Below are positions 60,465 to 64,000 of a stretch of DNA of 64,000 nucleotides, in pieces (positions within the stretch are counted from its first letter, which is position 1; the number at the start of each line of letters is the position of its first letter). This DNA is from Desertimonas sp963772825. Its GTDB lineage: Bacteria > Actinomycetota > Acidimicrobiia > Acidimicrobiales > Ilumatobacteraceae. The DNA lies in contig CAVYYX010000011.1 of NCBI GenBank assembly GCA_963772825.1, positions 255,474 through 319,473 on the forward strand, read 5' to 3'. The notes under the pieces are model-generated. The model searched no databases. It was not told where the DNA came from and worked only from the letters and a program-made list of their open reading frames with translations. A program made the position numbers and the translations under genes.

Positions 60465-62018
60465 CGACCTCGACCTACGCGGCATCGACCAACGCCACGA
60501 ACCGGACCCCGAGTTCCGCGCCGCGCTGCGACGCCGTTTCCTCGACATCGCCGCCGGGATCGATCCATCGGAGTCCACCGACCCACATGACTTCGCAACA
60601 CTCGACATCGAACCAGTCCCCAGACATGCTCGGCCGACGCGGCGTCGCCGTCCGTTCATCCGAGCCGTTCTGGCGGTTGCCGCGGCAGCAGCCGTTGTCG
60701 CCGCCATCGTCGTGGTGACTTCTCGGGACAACGCGACGAACCCGGCCGACACTCCCAACACGGTCGTGACGAACCCACTCGGGGAGCCGTCACCAGACGA
60801 AGTCGAACGCGCCAGCTGACGCCGCCACGTACCTGAACGGCAGCGGCCACACCGCGGTGACACCGGCCCGCAACTACGTCTCATTGCGATGTCGACCGAA
60901 CCGGCAGGCTATTGGGACGTGCCCCACGAAGGGATGGGCGTACGTGACGGGTGGCGCGGACAGTCCCGAGGTGCATTACGGCCTGCTGGGAGTGGCCGAC
61001 TATCTCACCGTGTCAGCACTCGACGACCGACTGTTCGTGGCGTCTGCGTCTCCGTCGACCTCGAAGGACCCGCCAACGGCACCAGTGGCATGGTTGATCG
61101 ATTCGGTGACCGGCCAGCGCGGCGAGCTGAAGTGGCGGGACCAACCGGTGACACTGACCTCTGTACAGCAAGAGTTGGTGCTGTTCGCCGCCCAGCCCAA
61201 CCCGTTCTACGTCGACACGGATACCTTCGAACGATTCTTGCCTCGCGTCGTCAACCGGCGCGACTGGACGATCAGCCCGTTGAGCGTTCCTGACGACGCC
61301 ACGGCGGCGTTGTCGATCGCCCAACCGGGATCGGGCCGGATCTGGGTCGGTACCGCCCCTGACGGCAGACTCGGGCTGGCCTACACCGACGACGGCGGCG
61401 CATCCTGGACCGATGTCGAACTGCCCCGAATCCCTGGACAGCGAGCGAGGAGTTGTGACTGCCGACGATGAAGGGCACTACCAGTTGCTCGTCGCAGCCA
61501 CCGGTGACCACGTCGCAGTGACGAAGCCGTGGACCGGGTTCGATGATCCCCATGACGTCTTCGTGTACGTGTCCGCCGACGCTGGTGACAACTGGACGAC
61601 GGTCCCCATCTCTTCGGCGGGCCTCAACGGGACGGAGATCTTCGTCCTCGCCGACCAACGCCTGATCGTCGTGCTGGGGCTGGACTACTACTCCGAGACG
61701 GGTGCTCGTGTCGAATTCGGCCTCGGACTGGTCACAGCTGGAGGAGGCGGCCTATGAGCCTCGCGGAACGCTCCCATGTCGATGTCAATCAAGATGGGAT
61801 CTTCGTGAACTACGGCGCGAGCCTGGATCCGGCAACGTTCACCACTGATCTGCGCAACTGGTGGCCAATTCCCGGCCTCCCCTCATACACCGCCGGATGA
61901 CACCGCGAGCCGCCTTGTGGGGCGCATGGTGGTTGCCACCGGCTCCAACCCCGTTGTCGAGACGCTTCCGTTCGATCCCGACACCAGCACAAAGCGGCAA
62001 CGGACGCAGCCCAGGTAG
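60457..62018 (+). pseudogene. Membrane-anchored probable anti-sigma protein with large outer domain, several frame changes
   Basis: ATG 60457 overlaps the sigma gene. A cytoplasmic head (RGIDQRHEPDPEFRAALRRR) precedes one membrane helix (FIRAVLAVAAAAAVVAAIVV). The outer part continues in changing frames: HYGLLGVADYLTVSALDDRL and GLAYTDDGGASWTDVELPR, then YVSADAGDNWTTVPISSAG, then VDVNQDGIFVNYGASLDPAT, then GRMVVATGSNPVVETLPFD to the TAG at 62016-62018. The DDGGASW and ADAGDNW units are BNR/Asp-box repeats of a beta-propeller. Frame changes fall near 60815, 61430, 61755 and 61890. No nonsense codons occur between them, which suggests sequence error. Confidence 0.65.
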
Positions 62019-62030
62019 CCGAGCGAAGCG

Positions 62031-62735
62031 TTGTCGGGTCGTTGTCAGGGCCGAGCGAAGTCGGGTGACGCGCACGCCGAGGCGTTGCGGGCGTTGCTGG
62101 TCGCTAAGCGATCGGCGCGCTCGACGCGGATCCGCACGATCGTCCAGCTCCGCCACCTGGTGTTCACCGCACCCGACGACCTTCGCGCACGGTTGGGGAG
62201 GCTGACCGCAACACAGCTGGTCAACGAGGCCGCCAAGCTCCGCCCACGCCCCGGAGGTGATGTCGCGTTGCAGGGAACGAAGACGGCGGCGGCGATCTTG
62301 GCCCGCCGGGTCCACGCCCTCGACGCCGAGCTCGCAGCGATCGACGCCCAGATCGGACCACTCGTCAAATCCGCCGCCCCAGAGCTGGTGAACATCTACG
62401 GCGTCGGAGTCGACACCGCCGCCGTGCTGGTCGTCACCGCCGGCGACAACGCTGAACGAATCAGCTCGCAAGGCGCCTGGGCGATGCTGTGTGGCATCGC
62501 CCCGATCCCGGCCACGAGCGGCATCATCGACAACCGGTTCCGGCTCAACAACGCCGGCGACCGGCACGCCAACAACGCCATCTGGCGGATCGTGATCACC
62601 CGCCTCGGCCAACACGAACCTCGCACCGTCGCCTACATGAACCGTCGCTTGGCCGAGGGCAAGTCGAAGCGCTACATCATCCGCTGTCTCAAGCGTTACG
62701 TCGCCCGAGAAACCTTTCGGGCGTTGCCGCGCTGA
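62031..62735 (+). mobile_element. IS110-family transposase, 5'-truncated
   Basis: 234 residues covering the middle and C-terminal half of an IS110 transposase. KRSARSTRIRTIVQLRHLVF, IYGVGVDTAAVLVVTAGDN, the Transposase_20 stretch GAWAMLCGIAPIPATSG with the catalytic Ser, and RLNNAGDRHANNAIWRIVIT are present. The N-terminal DEDD RuvC-like domain is missing, so it is inactive. IS110 elements lack long terminal inverted repeats and none was seen; the right border is probably near 62740. Confidence 0.85.
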
Positions 62736-62985
62736 CAAAACGCGGTGACGGGACTGGCCCAAGAACTGCCTGACACCCCCGGGTTGTCCTTATAACGACA
62801 TGCCGTCCCGCCACCGCACACCACCGCCGGACCGTGGCCTCATAAGAGCCTGCCCTCACCCGAGTGGCCCATCACTGGACTGCCCGAAACACCGGCAACA
62901 ACACCTTGACAAGACATAGGAGCGTCGTTATCGCGAGTGTCGCTTGGCCATCGTCGGCGTCGGTGGACCCTCACCGAACGACGGG
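62736..62985. other. Gap between IS110 fragment and integrase, no gene
   Basis: About 250 bases. Two short similar segments occur (CTTATAACGACATGCCGTCC and CTCATAAGAGCCTGCCCTCA, near 62790 and 62830), perhaps remnants of element ends. No frame is credible. Confidence 0.35.
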
Positions 62986-63836
62986 CTACGCGCTCCAAAG
63001 TCTTGGGTCTTGCTGGTGTGCGGGCGCAGCGCGATCCACGCGCACGCGATCGGTGAAGACCGCACAGAACGTTCGCTCAGCCGGCCCCCGTGCGATACGT
63101 CGTTCAAGGCGGTCCATCAGTTCGTCGTCCTGTTCGGGGTAGAGGTGTCCGTAGCGGTCGAGCACGACAGATACCGACGTGTGGCCCGCCATCACGGCGA
63201 TCTGCTTCGGGTTCGCGCCGTCGGCGATCCAGAGCGCTACGGCGGTATGCCGGAGATCGTGAATGCGTAGCGGAGAGAGCTCGGCGGCGTCGACTGCCGG
63301 CGCCCAGAAGCGCCGCCGGAAGAGCGTGGCTCGAACCGGCAAGACCTCGGGCGACTGGAACACCAGCCGGTCTGCTGCCACGTTGGCGGTAGCGAGTTGA
63401 GCGAGCTCGTCGGCGACAAAGCGGGGGAGTGGCACCGATCGGACGGCCGCCTTCGTCTTCGGCGGACCGAAACTGTCCGCCCGGCGATGTCGACGAGCGT
63501 TTCGGCGATGTGCACTCGCCGTCGCAACAGATCGACTCGGCCCCAACGGAGCCCGAGCATCTCACCGAGTCGCAGCCCGCCGAACCCCCCGAGCATGACA
63601 AAGGAGCGATAGCGGGGATCGATGCTGTCAGCAAGCGTCAACAGTTCGGTGGACGTCAGAAAGCGCATCTCTCGGCGCTCGATGCGCGGAAGGGGAAGCT
63701 GTGCGACCGGATTGTGGGAGATGAGACGGTCCTCGAGCGCGGCCCGGGCCGATACATGGCGGTACGGCACGGACGAAAATCCCAGCTCAGAGGTGATGGT
63801 ACTGAGTTGCTCCAGCGTGCTGAATCGCCTGTTTCG
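62986..63836 (-). pseudogene. Tyrosine recombinase (integrase), 5'-truncated and frameshifted
   Basis: Reading leftward from attR: RNRRFSTLEQLSTITSELGF and SARAALEDRLISHNPVAQLP (end of the core-binding domain), then the catalytic domain LTLADSIDPRYRSFVMLGGF with Arg I in FGGLRLGEMLGLRW. Near 63465 the frame changes by one base to FGPPKTKAAVRSVPLPRFVA (Lys), box II HDLRHTAVALWIADGANPKQ, AGHTSVSVVLDRYGH with His and the nucleophile Tyr. All catalytic residues are present, but the N-terminal arm/core domain is cut off at the attachment site. It is the presumed integrase of the island, now probably inactive. Confidence 0.85.
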
Positions 63837-63838
63837 CT

Positions 63839-63886
63839 TTCACACCGTGGAGGTCATGGGTTCGAGTCCCGTCGTGCCCACCGCGA
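63839..63886 (+). repeat. attR: 48-bp direct repeat of tRNA-Val 3' end
   Basis: Exact copy of 47292-47339 (anticodon loop to six bases past the tRNA end) without the 5' half of a tRNA. It marks the right boundary of the island and abuts the truncated integrase. Confidence 0.9.
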
Positions 63887-63887
63887 C

Positions 63888-64000
63888 ATGGAGGTCTACA
63901 CCAACGTGGACGGGCGCATCGTCGCCGTCTAGGGCGGCAACCAGGACTACGACTTCTACCAGCTCCGCTGGTCGCGGCCGGGTCCCGCCGAGACCCAGTC
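63888..64000 (+). other. Chromosomal flank right of the island, possible coding fragment
   Basis: From ATG 63888 one frame reads MEVYTNVDGRIVAV, stops at 63930-63932, and continues in the same frame as GGNQDYDFYQLRWSRPGPAE to the window edge. This could be a small gene with a premature stop or two unrelated frames. Too short to identify. Confidence 0.3.

Larger units (their letters stand above)
47292..63886. mobile_element. Integrated genomic island in tRNA-Val(CAC), about 16.5 kb
   Basis: Bounded by perfect 48-bp direct repeats of the tRNA-Val 3' end, with a tyrosine recombinase gene at the right boundary. Cargo: alpha/beta hydrolase, multicopper oxidase with metal-binding inserts, DUF3703 and membrane proteins, oxidoreductase, MarR and ECF sigma regulators, secreted proteins, and an IS110 fragment. 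There are no plasmid replication or conjugation genes. The integrase lacks its N-terminus, so the island is probably fixed in place. Several cargo genes carry frame changes. Confidence 0.85.

Noticed and set aside
63429..63932. Plus-strand frame through the integrase and attR
   Set aside because: It is antisense to the integrase and then reads through the tRNA fragment; not a gene.

Overview
The window is high-GC DNA with dense, short-spaced operons, frequent GTG starts and many ATGA/TGATG overlaps. Together with the fused fatty-acyl-reductase/HAD protein, the AbiEi/DUF559 protein and D-Ala-D-Ala peptidoglycan genes, this suggests a high-GC Gram-positive actinobacterium, perhaps of the class Acidimicrobiia. 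The taxon is an inference; no marker gene was compared.

Region 1 (1-14.7 kb) looks like one catabolic locus. A dipeptide/oligopeptide-type ABC transporter (binding protein, two permeases, two ATPases) lies left of a divergent GntR/FCD regulator. To the right are an SDR, an aldehyde dehydrogenase, a GlcG/HbpS-like protein, an ornithine-cyclodeaminase-family protein, an MFS exporter/importer, a gamma-glutamyltransferase-like enzyme, a SnoaL-like protein, and a heme-oxygenase-fold (PqqC/TenA-like) diiron protein with a [2Fe-2S] ferredoxin and a Rieske protein. The same palindrome (core ATACAGTAT) occurs at three divergent promoters in this locus, next to the GntR gene, between the OCD and MFS genes, and between the SnoaL and diiron genes. 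This makes it a candidate regulon for import and oxidative breakdown of a nitrogenous, possibly peptide-like or gamma-glutamyl compound. The substrate is unknown. It is my best candidate for an undescribed system.

Region 2 (14.9-32.5 kb) holds gltB-gltD (glutamate synthase), two paralogous LysM lipoproteins, a divergent TetR-controlled lipid-type operon (acyl reductase-HAD fusion, zinc-type dehydrogenase, LarA-like protein, PlsC-like acyltransferase), a thioredoxin-like protein, and divergent ddl and murF.

Region 3 (32.5-47.2 kb) has an acyl-CoA synthetase, two secreted proteins (peptidoglycan-binding, and Thr-rich plus fasciclin), an AbiEi/DUF559 gene flanked by 16-bp inverted repeats, alanine dehydrogenase, and a polyamine locus (gamma-aminobutyraldehyde-type dehydrogenase plus potABCD), then a 2-hydroxyacid dehydrogenase and a damaged DnaJ gene.

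Region 4 (47.29-63.89 kb) is a 16.5-kb genomic island integrated in tRNA-Val(CAC). A perfect 48-bp direct repeat of the tRNA 3' end marks both ends, and a 5'-truncated tyrosine integrase lies at the right end. Cargo includes a multicopper oxidase with two inserted heavy-metal-binding domains, an alpha/beta hydrolase, DUF3703 and small membrane proteins, an oxidoreductase, a MarR regulator with divergent targets, an ECF sigma factor with a large membrane-anchored partner, and an IS110 fragment.

Two window-wide features stand out. A dispersed repeat (seven copies, 2.4-29.5 kb) sits at gene boundaries and supplies the termini of several proteins. Also, many genes right of 32.5 kb carry single-base frame changes without nonsense mutations, while genes left of it are intact. 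That pattern fits sequence error at least as well as gene decay.
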